A stretch of 64,000 bases of DNA from Brevibacterium sp. CCUG 69071 (GCF_021023135.1 NZ_PGFV01000010.1:24384-88383), one strand, 5' to 3'; numbered from the stretch's first letter, positions 1-8,434 are shown. Translations and numbers: made by a program. The notes: generated from the letters alone by a model not told the origin.

Positions 1-1398
1 ATCCTCGCTTTCACCCCCACGGTGTGGTTGGTGATGACCTTCAAGATGCGCGGGGCGGCGATCGCCTTGCTCGGGGTCCTCGTCACGCTCACTCCCGTGA
101 GTCTGTTCGTCGGAGACGCACCGACCGATGCCGCACGAGTCGTCCTCGCCCTGATTCTGCCGGTCGCGGTCATCCTCGTCTCCGGGATGATCGTCGGGTT
201 CGACATGCGACTGCATGCGGCCAATCAGCGATTGAGCTCGGCTCTGCAGTCCCAGGAACGGCTGACGAGGGATCTGAAGAAGACGGGTGCACTGCTGAGA
301 GGGACCGGGGCCAGCGTCGATGTCGGCGTCATCGTGCTCGACGATGAGGGATCGTCCGTCTTCGAGAACCCGGCCTACAAGAGCCACCTAGCGGCCGCCG
401 CTGCCGCCCAGCCCGACGAGCAGGGCCGTTTCCAGTCGATCGTCTTCGCCGCCGATGGCACGACCCGACTGTCACCGGCAGACACTCCACTCGCGCGAGT
501 CCGGCGCGGAGAGTTCTTCTCCGACGAGCTCTATTGGGTCGGCGAGCCGGGAAGCGACCAGCGGGCACTGGCGGTGAGTGCGGTGCAATGGCAGGGCCAT
601 CCGAGCATTGCACCGCACACGATCCTGACCACACACGATGTCACCCGAACCCAACATCTCATCCGTGCACGAGAGACGATCATGGCGTCCGTGTCCCACG
701 AACTCCGCACTCCGCTGACATCGATCATCGGGTATACGGAATTGGCCATCGACGAACTCGAAGAGGAGGCGCAGACGACCACCTCGGCGACCGCGGAACC
801 CGGTACGGCATCCTCCATCGCCTGTCATCTCGAGGTGATCCGCAGAAACTCCGAGCAGCTCTACGCCCTGGTCGAGGACATCCTCTTGGAGCAGCAGGCC
901 GAATCGGCGCGACTTCACCTGAACATCTCGGCGGTGGATGTCGCGTCGATCGTCGACGAGGTCGTTCGTTCGCTCCAGCCGGCGGCGGCCGACAACGGAG
1001 TCGAGCTGCGCATCGAGGAACCCGCACCGATCATCGTGATGGCCAATTCGAGGCGTCTGACCCAGGTCCTGACCAATCTCGTCTCCAACGGCATCAAGTA
1101 CTCGGGCACCGGCCATCATGTCACCGTCATCCCCAAGACCGACGTCTCGGGCGGAGGCTTCGACGTCCGCGACGACGGCCCCGGCCTGTCTCCCGCGGAA
1201 CTCGAGCGCCTGTTCACCCCCTACTTCCGCAGCGCCTCCGCACGAGGCTCGACGCAGCGCGGAGCCGGACTGGGACTGACCGTGACGAAGACTCTCGTCG
1301 AAGCACACGGCGGGGAGATCTCCGTGTCATCCGAACTCGGGCACGGCAGCGTGTTCAGGGTCCGTATGCCCATCGGCGCCGAAGGAGAACAACAGTGA
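1..1398 (+). CDS. Sensor histidine kinase (5' end outside window)
   Basis: Membrane sensor kinase, expected to autophosphorylate on His and pass phosphate to a receiver. Counting from a GTG at 22, two hydrophobic segments lie at about residues 12-30 and 38-60, followed by a short coiled linker and a PAS-like stretch (about 95-205). The dimerisation H-box ASVSHELRTPLTS has its phosphoacceptor at H226, and the ATPase shows the N-box, DGPGL and GAGLGL glycine motifs. The reading frame stays open to base 1, so the true start is probably upstream and the sensor region is incomplete here. The stop overlaps the start of the next gene by 4 bases, so the kinase and the glycosyltransferase are translationally coupled. 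The signal sensed cannot be told from the sequence. Confidence 0.93.
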   Translation: MLAFTPTVWLVMTFKMRGAAIALLGVLVTLTPVSLFVGDAPTDAARVVLALILPVAVILVSGMIVGFDMRLHAANQRLSSALQSQERLTRDLKKTGALLRGTGASVDVGVIVLDDEGSSVFENPAYKSHLAAAAAAQPDEQGRFQSIVFAADGTTRLSPADTPLARVRRGEFFSDELYWVGEPGSDQRALAVSAVQWQGHPSIAPHTILTTHDVTRTQHLIRARETIMASVSHELRTPLTSIIGYTELAIDELEEEAQTTTSATAEPGTASSIACHLEVIRRNSEQLYALVEDILLEQQAESARLHLNISAVDVASIVDEVVRSLQPAAADNGVELRIEEPAPIIVMANSRRLTQVLTNLVSNGIKYSGTGHHVTVIPKTDVSGGGFDVRDDGPGLSPAELERLFTPYFRSASARGSTQRGAGLGLTVTKTLVEAHGGEISVSSELGHGSVFRVRMPIGAEGEQQ

Positions 1399-3281
1399 GC
1401 GACGGCACCTCGACCGAGCGGAACCCCGAGAGCAGAGAACAAAATGGGCAGAGGGCCGACGTCGGACCGATCGCCGTGATCCTCTCACTCCTCTATGGAG
1501 TTCTCGCGGCCTACATCTTCTGCTTCTCGGGGGCGTTCGGGCAGATGGGCCGGTACTGGTGGTACGACATCGCGCTCATCGCCATCACCGTCACGGCCTC
1601 GCTGTCACTGGCCTACGTCAGCATGCTCCTCATCGCCTACGCCCGCAGAAAGGACGTTGAGGCCGGTGATCCCACGACCTTCACCTGGCATTTCCTCATC
1701 CCGTGCCGCGACGAGGAGAGCGTCGTCGCAGAAACGGTCTCCGCGGCCCGCACCTCCTTCCCCGAGGCCCACATCTGGGTCATCGACGATGCCAGCGAGG
1801 ATACGACGGCCCTGATCGTGCGCGACATCATGGACGTCGACACTCGCACCCATCTCATCTCCCGGGTCCCGCCGGAAGCGCGGACCGGCAAGGGTAAGGC
1901 CCTCAACGCCGCCTATCGCACCGTCTCCGATTTCGTGGGCGAGCGAGCCGAGGATCGGGAGCGCGCGGTCATCGGAGTCCTCGACGCCGATGGATTCCTC
2001 TCCGACAATGCCTTGGCCGTGCTCTCCGGTCCGGCTGCCTTCGGCGATGTCACCTTGGGTGCTGCCCAGCTCGAGGTGTGGATGAAGAACCGTGGGGACC
2101 GCAGGCCCCGCCCCGGCGGGAACCGGCTGATCAATCTCCTCGGCCGGTTCCTCGTGCGCATGCAGGACATCGAATTCCGTACCTCGAACTCGGCGATGCA
2201 GCAGCTGCGAGTGGCCACCGGAACCGTCGGCATGGGCGGGAACGGCCAGTTCACAAGGCTGACAGTGCTCGATGCCTTGAGCTCAGCTCACGGCGAACCC
2301 TGGGGAAACAAGCTCAGCGAGGACTACGAACTCGGCCTGAACATCCTCAGCTCCGGCTATCGCAACGGCTACTTCCCGCAGGCCCACGTGTCGCAGGAGG
2401 CACTGCCCTATTTCCGTCGGCTGCTCACGCAGCGGACCCGCTGGGGCCAGGGCATCATGGAGTGCGCCTCCAACCTCCCCGCGCTGCGCAGAAGCCACAC
2501 GCTGAGCTTCGCGGGCTTCACTGAGATCCACTACTTCATGAGCCAACCGTGGCTGATGATGCTCAACCTCGTCCTCATCCCGATCGCCACCTGGGTAGCG
2601 GTGACTGAGGGCATCTTCGGCTTCCTCGGCGATGCCTCGACCTGGCTGATGATCCTCGCCGGGCTCATCTTCGTCGTCCTCCCCTACGCCCTGTGGGGAC
2701 CGCTGTACCGACGCTGGGGGCCGGAGCCGATCGGCCGCCTCAGTGCCGCGCTGCTCGGACTCGGATATCTCGTCTATGTCTACTTCACGTACTTCTACTA
2801 TCCGCGGGCGATCGCAAGGATGGTCACCGGGCGAAATTCCTGGGCGAAGACGAAACGGAACGCCGACGGTGTCCGCGCCACGTCGACCTTCACCCCGGCC
2901 GCTCTGCAGCTGGTTCCCCTGCTCGATCAGGAGAGCCTGGCGGAGCTCGCCGTGGAGCTGGAGGGCAAAGACGAATACGCTGCGGAGTTCGTCTCCCGCT
3001 TCTCCCTCATCTGGCCGCGCCGCCTGGCCAATCTGCAGCAGGCCGTCGCCGCCGAGGACTCCGTGGCGATCGGCGATGCGATCGCCAGCATTCGGGTCTC
3101 GGCGACGATGGTCGGAGCTCGACGCCTCCAAGTGGCCGCCGAGGACTTCACCACGCTCCTCGAGGGACGCGAATTCGAAGCCGCACGCTCGGCTCTGCCG
3201 CGATTGGCCCGCGTCGGCGACGACACCGTGGCGGAGATCCGCGGTCGGTTCCTCGATCTGCCCACCCGCGGGCGGCACTGA
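1395..3281 (+). CDS. Processive-type GT2 membrane glycosyltransferase with C-terminal HPt-like domain
   Basis: Predicted polysaccharide-forming glycosyltransferase of 628 residues. The GTG start overlaps the kinase stop (GTGA) and has GAAGGAGA upstream. Two membrane segments (about 24-48 and 57-82) precede a GT-A domain with DD at 131-132, DADG at 197-200, SED at 308-310 and QRTRW at 346-350, the D,D,D,QxxRW set of cellulose/hyaluronan synthase-like enzymes. More membrane segments follow at about 385-470. Residues about 500-625 form a helical domain resembling an HPt module, but at the place of the phosphoacceptor His there is A564 (IASIRVSA where families have AHxLKGSA). It may therefore bind a receiver or kinase without carrying phosphate. 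Donor sugar and product are unknown. The GT assignment is firm; the HPt assignment is an inference. Confidence 0.88.
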   Translation: MSDGTSTERNPESREQNGQRADVGPIAVILSLLYGVLAAYIFCFSGAFGQMGRYWWYDIALIAITVTASLSLAYVSMLLIAYARRKDVEAGDPTTFTWHFLIPCRDEESVVAETVSAARTSFPEAHIWVIDDASEDTTALIVRDIMDVDTRTHLISRVPPEARTGKGKALNAAYRTVSDFVGERAEDRERAVIGVLDADGFLSDNALAVLSGPAAFGDVTLGAAQLEVWMKNRGDRRPRPGGNRLINLLGRFLVRMQDIEFRTSNSAMQQLRVATGTVGMGGNGQFTRLTVLDALSSAHGEPWGNKLSEDYELGLNILSSGYRNGYFPQAHVSQEALPYFRRLLTQRTRWGQGIMECASNLPALRRSHTLSFAGFTEIHYFMSQPWLMMLNLVLIPIATWVAVTEGIFGFLGDASTWLMILAGLIFVVLPYALWGPLYRRWGPEPIGRLSAALLGLGYLVYVYFTYFYYPRAIARMVTGRNSWAKTKRNADGVRATSTFTPAALQLVPLLDQESLAELAVELEGKDEYAAEFVSRFSLIWPRRLANLQQAVAAEDSVAIGDAIASIRVSATMVGARRLQVAAEDFTTLLEGREFEAARSALPRLARVGDDTVAEIRGRFLDLPTRGRH

Positions 3282-3312
3282 GACCACCCTGGATGCGCTC
3301 GGCGGAGCGTCC

Positions 3313-3338
3313 CCGGGGCGGTCGGCGAGGCGCCCCGG
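3313..3338. terminator. Bidirectional hairpin between convergent genes
   Basis: CCGGGGCG and CGCCCCGG form a perfect 8-bp stem around a 10-base loop. It sits in the 61-base gap between the convergent glycosyltransferase and receiver genes. No clear T-run follows on either strand. Confidence 0.5.
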
Positions 3339-3342
3339 AGCG

Positions 3343-3720
3343 TCAGCCGGTCGGCTCGGAATCCTCGTCGAGTTCCTGGACCCACTGTCTGAGCTCGCGG
3401 GGGCGGAACGGTTTGGTGAGAAAGGCGTCCGCACCGGCGGCCAGGCTGGAGTCACGATCCGCCTGCGCCGAACGGGCACTGATCACCGCGATCGTCGCCG
3501 AGGTCTGAGACCGGATCCGCTCGACAACCTCGATGCCGCTCATGTCGGGCAGGCCGAGGTCGACCGTGATCAGCCTGTGCGATTCTGCCGGCGCCCGCTC
3601 GAGTCCGAGCGCGCCGGTGGAGACGGATTCGACGGTGAATCCGCTCTGTTCCAGAACGACTTCCAGCAGACGCCGAATATCGTCGTCATCCTCGATCACC
3701 AGGGCGCTCTTCGCCGACAT
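3343..3720 (-). CDS. Stand-alone CheY-like response regulator receiver
   Basis: A 125-residue receiver with no output domain. The acidic pocket is E10-D11-D12, the phosphoacceptor is D54 (ITVDLGLPD), the switch residue is S81 and the conserved Lys is K103 (LTKPF). A good site GGAGGTGG precedes the ATG. A single-domain receiver must act by binding a partner protein. The neighbouring kinase and the HPt-like tail of the glycosyltransferase are the obvious candidates. It is convergent with those genes rather than in their operon, so the partnership is inferred from proximity. Confidence 0.9.
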   Translation of the reverse strand: MSAKSALVIEDDDDIRRLLEVVLEQSGFTVESVSTGALGLERAPAESHRLITVDLGLPDMSGIEVVERIRSQTSATIAVISARSAQADRDSSLAAGADAFLTKPFRPRELRQWVQELDEDSEPTG

Positions 3721-3920
3721 TCGCCACCTCCATGCGTACAGTCAGAACTGGCTTCAGCTTAACCAGCCTGCCGGCCTGCGGCCAGACCGTCCGCGTGAGG
3801 GCGCCGTACGCGACCGCACCGCTTCGCGGCCACGCAACACCGCTGTCACGCCGCACCGCCTCGGCGCTGTGCCTGTGCGCAGTCCAGCAATTTCCCTTCA
3901 ATGGGCACTCCTGATTTACT

Positions 3921-3943
3921 GTAGAACGATCGTTAAGTTCTAC
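3921..3943. promoter_or_regulatory. Inverted repeat upstream of thioesterase
   Basis: GTAGAAC and GTTCTAC flank a 9-base spacer, and a perfect inner palindrome AACGATCGTT lies at 3925-3934. Such palindromes are typical of TetR-type operators. It ends 38 bases before the TTG start of the thioesterase. No TetR gene is adjacent, so the binding protein is unknown. The rest of the 3721-3981 gap shows nothing clear. Confidence 0.35.
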
Positions 3944-3981
3944 GTCGGGGCCACGCTGCCCCGACGGCATGGAGGCATTCG

Positions 3982-4377
3982 TTGGAGACATTCGAGTTTT
4001 CGCCCGAGGTTCGCTGGTCGGACCAGGATCTGCTGGGACACGTGAACAACGCCCGCATGATCACCCTCATCGAGGAGTGCCGGGTCCGCTGGATGCACGA
4101 GATCAAGGCCGGTCACATCACCGGCGGAGGTCTGCTCGTCGCTCACCAGTCAATCGACTATCTGCTGCCGGTCATGTACGGCCCGGAGCTGAAGATGACG
4201 GTCACCGTCTCCCGCATCGGCTCGTCGTCGTTCACCGTGCACACCGTCGGCGAACAGAGCGAGAAGAAGGTCTTCGACAACGAGGTCGTCCTTGTCCACA
4301 TCGACCGTGAATCCGGCCGGCCGACCCCGCTCGGCGACGAACTCCGCGCCCGCTTCGAGGCCTACTTGGAGTCCTGA
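3982..4377 (+). CDS. 4HBT-family acyl-CoA thioesterase
   Basis: A hotdog-fold protein of 131 residues, the usual length for the 4-hydroxybenzoyl-CoA thioesterase family. The N-terminal signature RWSDQDLLGHVNNARM contains the Asp and the GHVNN motif of the active site. It probably hydrolyses an acyl-CoA in the cytosol; the substrate is not evident. I chose the TTG start because GGAGG lies 6 bases upstream and no better start is in frame. It is a single gene. Confidence 0.85.
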   Translation: METFEFSPEVRWSDQDLLGHVNNARMITLIEECRVRWMHEIKAGHITGGGLLVAHQSIDYLLPVMYGPELKMTVTVSRIGSSSFTVHTVGEQSEKKVFDNEVVLVHIDRESGRPTPLGDELRARFEAYLES

Positions 4378-4469
4378 CCCGCCACACCGATCCCTCGGTG
4401 CCGACTCGGCGGGCGATCATGGCCGATTCGTTCATGCTGCGGACGCACGTTTCCGCATAGTCTGAAGCC

Positions 4470-4874
4470 ATGAAACTCGACGCGATCTCGATCATCACCG
4501 CAGACATGCCCGCCGCCATCACGTTCTACTCCGCACTCGGCCTCGAGCTCGTCGACGGTGGCCCCGAAGCCCCGCACAGCGAGTTCTCCTCGGGCGGTCT
4601 CCGCGTGCTCCTCGACACCGAGGAGGTCGTGCTCGGCATCGATCCCGACTGGACGCGGCCGACGGGCGGACACAAGATGTCCCTCGCCTTCGACTGCTCC
4701 ACCGCCGAGGCGGTCGATGCGACCTTCGCCCAGCTGACCCAAGCCGACACCCCGGGTTCGCAGGCCGTGGCCGGAGTCGTCAACGAGCCGTGGGATGCCT
4801 TCTGGGGACAGCGTTACGCCGTGGTCTCCGACCCCGACGGCAACACCGTCGACCTCTTCGCCGCCCTGGGCTGA
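4470..4874 (+). CDS. VOC (glyoxalase/bleomycin-resistance) family protein
   Basis: A 134-residue protein with the beta-alpha-beta-beta-beta modules of the vicinal oxygen chelate fold. It begins KLDAISIITADMPAAITFY and ends in the typical SDPDGNTVDLF strand. Members bind metal or small hydrophobic ligands; here no substrate can be assigned. A -10-like TAGTCT ends 6 bases before the ATG and there is no Shine-Dalgarno sequence, so the mRNA is probably leaderless. Confidence 0.85.
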   Translation: MKLDAISIITADMPAAITFYSALGLELVDGGPEAPHSEFSSGGLRVLLDTEEVVLGIDPDWTRPTGGHKMSLAFDCSTAEAVDATFAQLTQADTPGSQAVAGVVNEPWDAFWGQRYAVVSDPDGNTVDLFAALG

Positions 4875-4926
4875 CCGGACAGCAGTCCGGAGGCGGCGCC
4901 GAGCCAGAGACGGCGCCGACCCGACC

Positions 4927-5841
4927 TCAGACGCCCTGCGAGCTCCCGAGCATTGAGCTCCCGAGCAGTGAACGTTCATCGCGCCACAGATGGGCAGCAT
5001 CGGAATATCCTGCTCGAGCGGCCGCCTCGGTGCGGGTCCGTCCTCCGTCGATGAGGCTGCGAGCGGCCTGCCACCGCAGGACCTTCGCCAGGTGTTTGGG
5101 ACCGTATCCGAACCATTCGGCCGAGAGTCTGCGCAGCTGACGGGGTGAGTACGCGAACTCCGCGGCCACCTCGGCGACAGTCATCGCCGGAGTCCCACCT
5201 CGGACGCCGAGGCGGTCGGCCATCGCCATCGGCCTGCCGTCGAGATCCGCCCGGACAGTCAGTGTTTCGGCAATACGCAGCAGCATCCGTGCCGCTGGGC
5301 TCAGCCGCGTCGGCGCGGCTGGGCCCAGCACCGTCTGCTCGGCCGGGCCAGCCGAGCTGCCTCCGGCGACGGTTCTCGCATCGAACCGCGGATTCGACAA
5401 TGATCTGGCCGAGGCTGCCGAACCCGCTCGCCCAGCAGTCGGGCCCAGCGACCCGACCACGCGACCAAGTGAGAGCACCGCGTCGAGCGGGGTCACCCTC
5501 TCGGCGAGCTCGGCCGCCGAGGTGGCCAGGAGCTGGGGAAGGACACCCGGATCGAAACGCAGACCGACAGCAGATGCGCCGGATCCGTGGAAGACGCGAG
5601 CGGTCGAGTCCGCTCCGGCAATGACGACCTGCGAGAAGAGGTCGAACGAAGGTCCGAGGTCGAACCGGTCACCAGCTTCGAAGGCAGGCTCAGACCCGGC
5701 GCCGATGACGATGAGATCCATGCACCCATCGGGCACAATGAGAGAGGCCCCGGGCACCACCGAAGCAGACCCCGAAACAGCATCGGTCATCGATGCCCAC
5801 AGCGCGGCACGCAGCCAGGGGATACGCGTCTCCTCATACAT
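4927..5841 (-). CDS. AraC-family transcriptional regulator
   Basis: A 304-residue protein. The N-terminal half (PDGCMDLIVIG and GLRFDPG motifs) resembles the ligand-binding domain of AraC regulators with a DUF6597-like N-terminus. The C-terminal region carries the two-helix-turn-helix AraC DNA-binding domain (FAYSPRQLRRLSAEWFGYGP, then RTEAAARAGYSDAAHLWRD). An Ala/Gly-rich linker lies at about 130-190. It is divergent from the HAD-like gene with a gap of about 146 bases, so it may control that gene; this is inferred from position only. Confidence 0.88.
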   Translation of the reverse strand: MYEETRIPWLRAALWASMTDAVSGSASVVPGASLIVPDGCMDLIVIGAGSEPAFEAGDRFDLGPSFDLFSQVVIAGADSTARVFHGSGASAVGLRFDPGVLPQLLATSAAELAERVTPLDAVLSLGRVVGSLGPTAGRAGSAASARSLSNPRFDARTVAGGSSAGPAEQTVLGPAAPTRLSPAARMLLRIAETLTVRADLDGRPMAMADRLGVRGGTPAMTVAEVAAEFAYSPRQLRRLSAEWFGYGPKHLAKVLRWQAARSLIDGGRTRTEAAARAGYSDAAHLWRDERSLLGSSMLGSSQGV

Positions 5842-5987
5842 GCGTGCTCGGCCTTCTTCAGTTTCGAGCGGTATTCTTGGCGATGGTCGGAACGGCAGCA
5901 GACCTCGCCGTCCGCCGCCGGACTACTCCGACTGCGGACTGTTCCGACTTCAGACTATCCGGAACTCGACGCTCGCAGGAAGGAACG

Positions 5988-6560
5988 ATGGCAGCTGCAT
6001 CCCCGTCGCCGGTCTCGGCACGTCGGCAGGCTCGGCATGTCACCGTCTTCCTCGACGTCGACGGCGTCCTCAACTCCTACCCGGTGCCTCAGCTGCGACG
6101 GGTGGCCGAGGGCCGGAAGAAGCTGCAGGCCTGGAACTATGAGCTGCACTATCGGCCAGCCGTCGTCGAATTCTTCGACCGCCTCGTCGAGACCCACGAA
6201 GTCGACATCGTCTGGCTCTCGACCTGGTCACAGAGGTGCAAGACCGAACTCGAACCGAAGTTCGGTCTGCGGAACTCCTTCGACGTCATCGAGATGCCCG
6301 ATGAGACCCACAACCGCTACGCCGACGATCCGCACCTGTGGTGGAAAGCCCGGGCCATGGAGGACTGGCTCGACTCGCACGACCACGGGCGGGCGATCTG
6401 GATCGACGACGACCTCGCAGCCCCAACGACGCGGCACTACTTCGAGGCGCGCTATTCGCCGAACAAACTCAAACTCATCGCCCCCGACTTCTCCCAGGGC
6501 CTGACCAGGGCACATCTGAAGGAGATCCGGGAGTTCGCCTACCCGAAAGAGGATTCATGA
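5988..6560 (+). CDS. HAD-like domain protein
   Basis: A 190-residue protein with the HAD phosphatase motif I VFLDVDGVLN (D23, D25), motif II WLSTWSQ and a later acidic pair in WIDDDLAAP. A cytosolic phosphatase-like role is likely, with unknown substrate. The frame is open further upstream, but the ATG with AGGAAGGA just before it is the clear start. The stop overlaps the next start (ATGA), so it is co-translated with the racemase-like gene. Homologues are often annotated as HAD domain-containing or hypothetical proteins. Confidence 0.8.
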   Translation: MAAASPSPVSARRQARHVTVFLDVDGVLNSYPVPQLRRVAEGRKKLQAWNYELHYRPAVVEFFDRLVETHEVDIVWLSTWSQRCKTELEPKFGLRNSFDVIEMPDETHNRYADDPHLWWKARAMEDWLDSHDHGRAIWIDDDLAAPTTRHYFEARYSPNKLKLIAPDFSQGLTRAHLKEIREFAYPKEDS

Positions 6561-7354
6561 CGCGCATCGGCCTGCTCGATTCCGGACTCGGACTCCTCGG
6601 CACCGCCGACGCACTCTTCCACCTGGCCCCGAGCGCCGACCTCGTGCTGGCCACGGATCCCGACTTCACTCCCTACGGCAACCTCAGTCCCGCCGAGCTC
6701 GAAGCCCGGGCCCTGAACTCGGCGGCCGTGCTCGCCGACTGGGAACCCGACGCCATCGTCATCGCCTGCAATACCGCCTCGGTGCAGGCGCTCGAGGCGG
6801 TGCGCGCCCGTTACGAGCCGCATATTCCCGTCATCGGAACCGTCCCGGCAGTGAAGATGGCCGCCGGCACCGGCCAGGACTTCGCGATCTGGGCGACCCC
6901 GGCGACGACAGGCAGCGCCTACCAGCAGAACCTCATCGACTCGTTCGCCGCCGATCTCACCGTGTCCAAGATCGCCTGCCCGGGCCTCGCCGAGGCGATC
7001 AACATCGCCGACATCCCCACCATCGACGCCGCAATCGATGCCGCCCTCGACCAGATGGATCCCGGCATGGAGACCGTGGTCCTCGGCTGCACCCATTACG
7101 GCCTCATCGCCGACCGGATCATGGCGGCTAGGGCCGGGGCGATCACCCTCTTCGACTCCCCCATCCCCGTGGCCAAGCAGACGCTGCGGCGGATCGGCAT
7201 CGACGCCCGCGGGATCGGTCCCGACCATGCGGATACCGGGCAGGTCCTCGCCACCTTCGCCTCCGGTCGGCGCGTCCGCCTGCCGGCATCTCTCGCGGCC
7301 TACCCGGCCGGCAACCGCCTCCTCACTCGGGAGGCTGGACCAGGACGGTCCTGA
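6557..7354 (+). CDS. Glutamate/aspartate racemase family protein
   Basis: A 265-residue enzyme with the two catalytic cysteines of cofactor-independent Asp/Glu racemases: C71 in IACNTAS and C178 in LGCTHYG. The N-terminal IGLLDSGLGLLG matches the MurI start. It could supply D-glutamate for peptidoglycan, but whether it is the main MurI or an accessory copy cannot be told here. Its ATG overlaps the stop of the HAD-like gene by 4 bases. Confidence 0.85.
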   Translation: MTRIGLLDSGLGLLGTADALFHLAPSADLVLATDPDFTPYGNLSPAELEARALNSAAVLADWEPDAIVIACNTASVQALEAVRARYEPHIPVIGTVPAVKMAAGTGQDFAIWATPATTGSAYQQNLIDSFAADLTVSKIACPGLAEAINIADIPTIDAAIDAALDQMDPGMETVVLGCTHYGLIADRIMAARAGAITLFDSPIPVAKQTLRRIGIDARGIGPDHADTGQVLATFASGRRVRLPASLAAYPAGNRLLTREAGPGRS

Positions 7355-7453
7355 ACCCGACCCCACAGAAAGCTCCACACTGTCAATGACCCGGACCCAT
7401 TCGGCGAGTCCGGTGTTCAGCGTCCTTCCAAACCTGATCGCTAAGCTTGGTGC

Positions 7454-8050
7454 ATGGACCTCAAACGCACCGGCACGACCGTCATCGTCAACGGCATCAT
7501 CGCCGCCCTCATGGGCGTGCTGATGCTGGCGTGGCCCGGTGCCACCGCCGAGGTGGTCGTGCGCATCTTCGCCTGCTGGCTCGCAGTCATCGGCCTCGCC
7601 TCCCTGATCTTCGCGCCGAAGGGCGGGAGGAGCGGTGCCCTCATCGTTCGCACGGTCCTGCTCGTCCTCCTCGGCGTGCTCATCTTCCTCACTCCGATGT
7701 TCTTCGCCGCATTCGTCACGATCCTCACCGGCTTCGCGGTCATGTTCTTCGGCTTCCTCGGCATCACGGTCTCCCTGTTCCTCCGCCGGATGGGCGTGCG
7801 CAGCTGGTGGGTGCTCACGGTCATCGGCGTCCTCGGCATCCTCCTCGGCGGCTTCTTCCTCTTCGCTCCGCAGGCCGGAATCACCGCACTCATCTACACG
7901 CTCGCGATCTTCATCCTCATCGTCGGAGGCTCGCTCATCGCCCTCGGCTGGCGGCTGCGCAAGGCCGATCAGGCCATCCGGTCCGATCCTCATCGTCGCG
8001 GACCCGATGACGGCGGCGGCGATGTCATCAGCGGCGAGATCATCGAGTAA
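7454..8050 (+). CDS. HdeD/DUF308 family membrane protein
   Basis: A 198-residue protein with six predicted membrane segments arranged as three similar hairpins (for example about 10-30, 33-52, 62-80 and 84-108). This matches the HdeD/DUF308 family, whose Escherichia coli member is linked to acid stress. A charged C-terminal tail from about residue 170 faces the cytosol. TAAGCT lies 6 bases before the ATG and no ribosome site is seen, indicating a leaderless transcript. Confidence 0.8.
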   Translation: MDLKRTGTTVIVNGIIAALMGVLMLAWPGATAEVVVRIFACWLAVIGLASLIFAPKGGRSGALIVRTVLLVLLGVLIFLTPMFFAAFVTILTGFAVMFFGFLGITVSLFLRRMGVRSWWVLTVIGVLGILLGGFFLFAPQAGITALIYTLAIFILIVGGSLIALGWRLRKADQAIRSDPHRRGPDDGGGDVISGEIIE

Positions 8051-8095
8051 TTCGCACCGATATCGGCCGAACCCTGGATCGCACACCCCACCCTG

Positions 8096-8104
8096 TGCTA
8101 GCTT
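8096..8104 (+). promoter_or_regulatory. Extended -10 of the erm leader promoter
   Basis: TG at 8096-8097 followed by TAGCTT at 8099-8104 looks like an extended -10 element. Transcription would begin at about 8111-8112, at the leader peptide ATG, so the leader would be translated from a leaderless mRNA. I found no convincing -35. Confidence 0.5.
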
Positions 8105-8111
8105 GTTCGGC

Positions 8112-8177
8112 ATGGGTACATTGAACAGCAGCGCAATGACTGCGCCTTGCTTCTACATCCGGCTTCGCCGCGCCTGA
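8112..8177 (+). CDS. Erm leader peptide (RLR type)
   Basis: A 21-codon ORF ending PCFYIRLRRA. Drug-stalled leader peptides of erm genes include an RLR class, in which an Arg-X-Arg (+X+) motif stops a macrolide-bound ribosome. This peptide carries R-L-R-R near its end and sits about 260 bases before an erm gene, as expected for such a switch. It has no ribosome site and starts directly after a -10 element. An internal Met at codon 9 could give a 13-residue form. Confidence 0.75.
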   Translation: MGTLNSSAMTAPCFYIRLRRA

Positions 8178-8196
8178 CAGCGCGCTCGATTCGCCT

Positions 8197-8358
8197 ACCG
8201 TGAGCCACCTCGGCGAACACTGACCGTCTGGTCTCACGGACTCTCACGCAAGCGCGTTGTCCTCCCGGAAAGCCATCGGCATCCGGGCGATGCGGCAATC
8301 GGCTGACTCTGCCCGATCGTCCAACCCCTGAACCGAGCCTGCTCCGCATGCTCACGGT
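8197..8358 (+). promoter_or_regulatory. Alternative-pairing segments in erm leader RNA
   Basis: CCGTGAG (8198-8204) can pair with CTCACGG at 8233-8239. As ACCGTGAG (8197-8204), it can instead pair with CTCACGGT at 8351-8358. GCATC-cgggc-GATGC at 8279-8293 forms a separate hairpin. Mutually exclusive pairings of this sort are what an attenuator needs. No RNA folding was computed. Together with the leader ORF and the hairpin before erm, this accounts for the gene-free stretch 8051-8434. Confidence 0.4.
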
Positions 8359-8400
8359 CTGTGACGATCACCTCTGACTCACCATCATTGCGCTGCCTCG

Positions 8401-8429
8401 GGTGCCTCCATCTTCATTTCTGGAGCGCC
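8401..8429 (+). promoter_or_regulatory. Hairpin sequestering the erm ribosome binding site
   Basis: The ribosome site TGGAG (8421-8425), 9 bases before the erm ATG, pairs perfectly with CTCCA (8406-8410) across a 10-base loop. With one bulged C, GGTG/CGCC extends the stem to 9 pairs. In this state erm would be poorly translated; leader stalling could open it. Confidence 0.65.
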
Positions 8430-8434
8430 ATCCC

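Noticed and set aside
534..1394. In-frame N-terminal extension of the glycosyltransferase
   Set aside because: It overlaps the histidine kinase in another frame, is Arg/Pro-rich without family features, and a GTG with a good ribosome site at 1395 is the clear start.
6539..8113. Long acidic ORF on the minus strand
   Set aside because: It mirrors the racemase and HdeD genes; its Asp/Glu-rich composition is the usual reading of the antisense frame of GC-rich genes.
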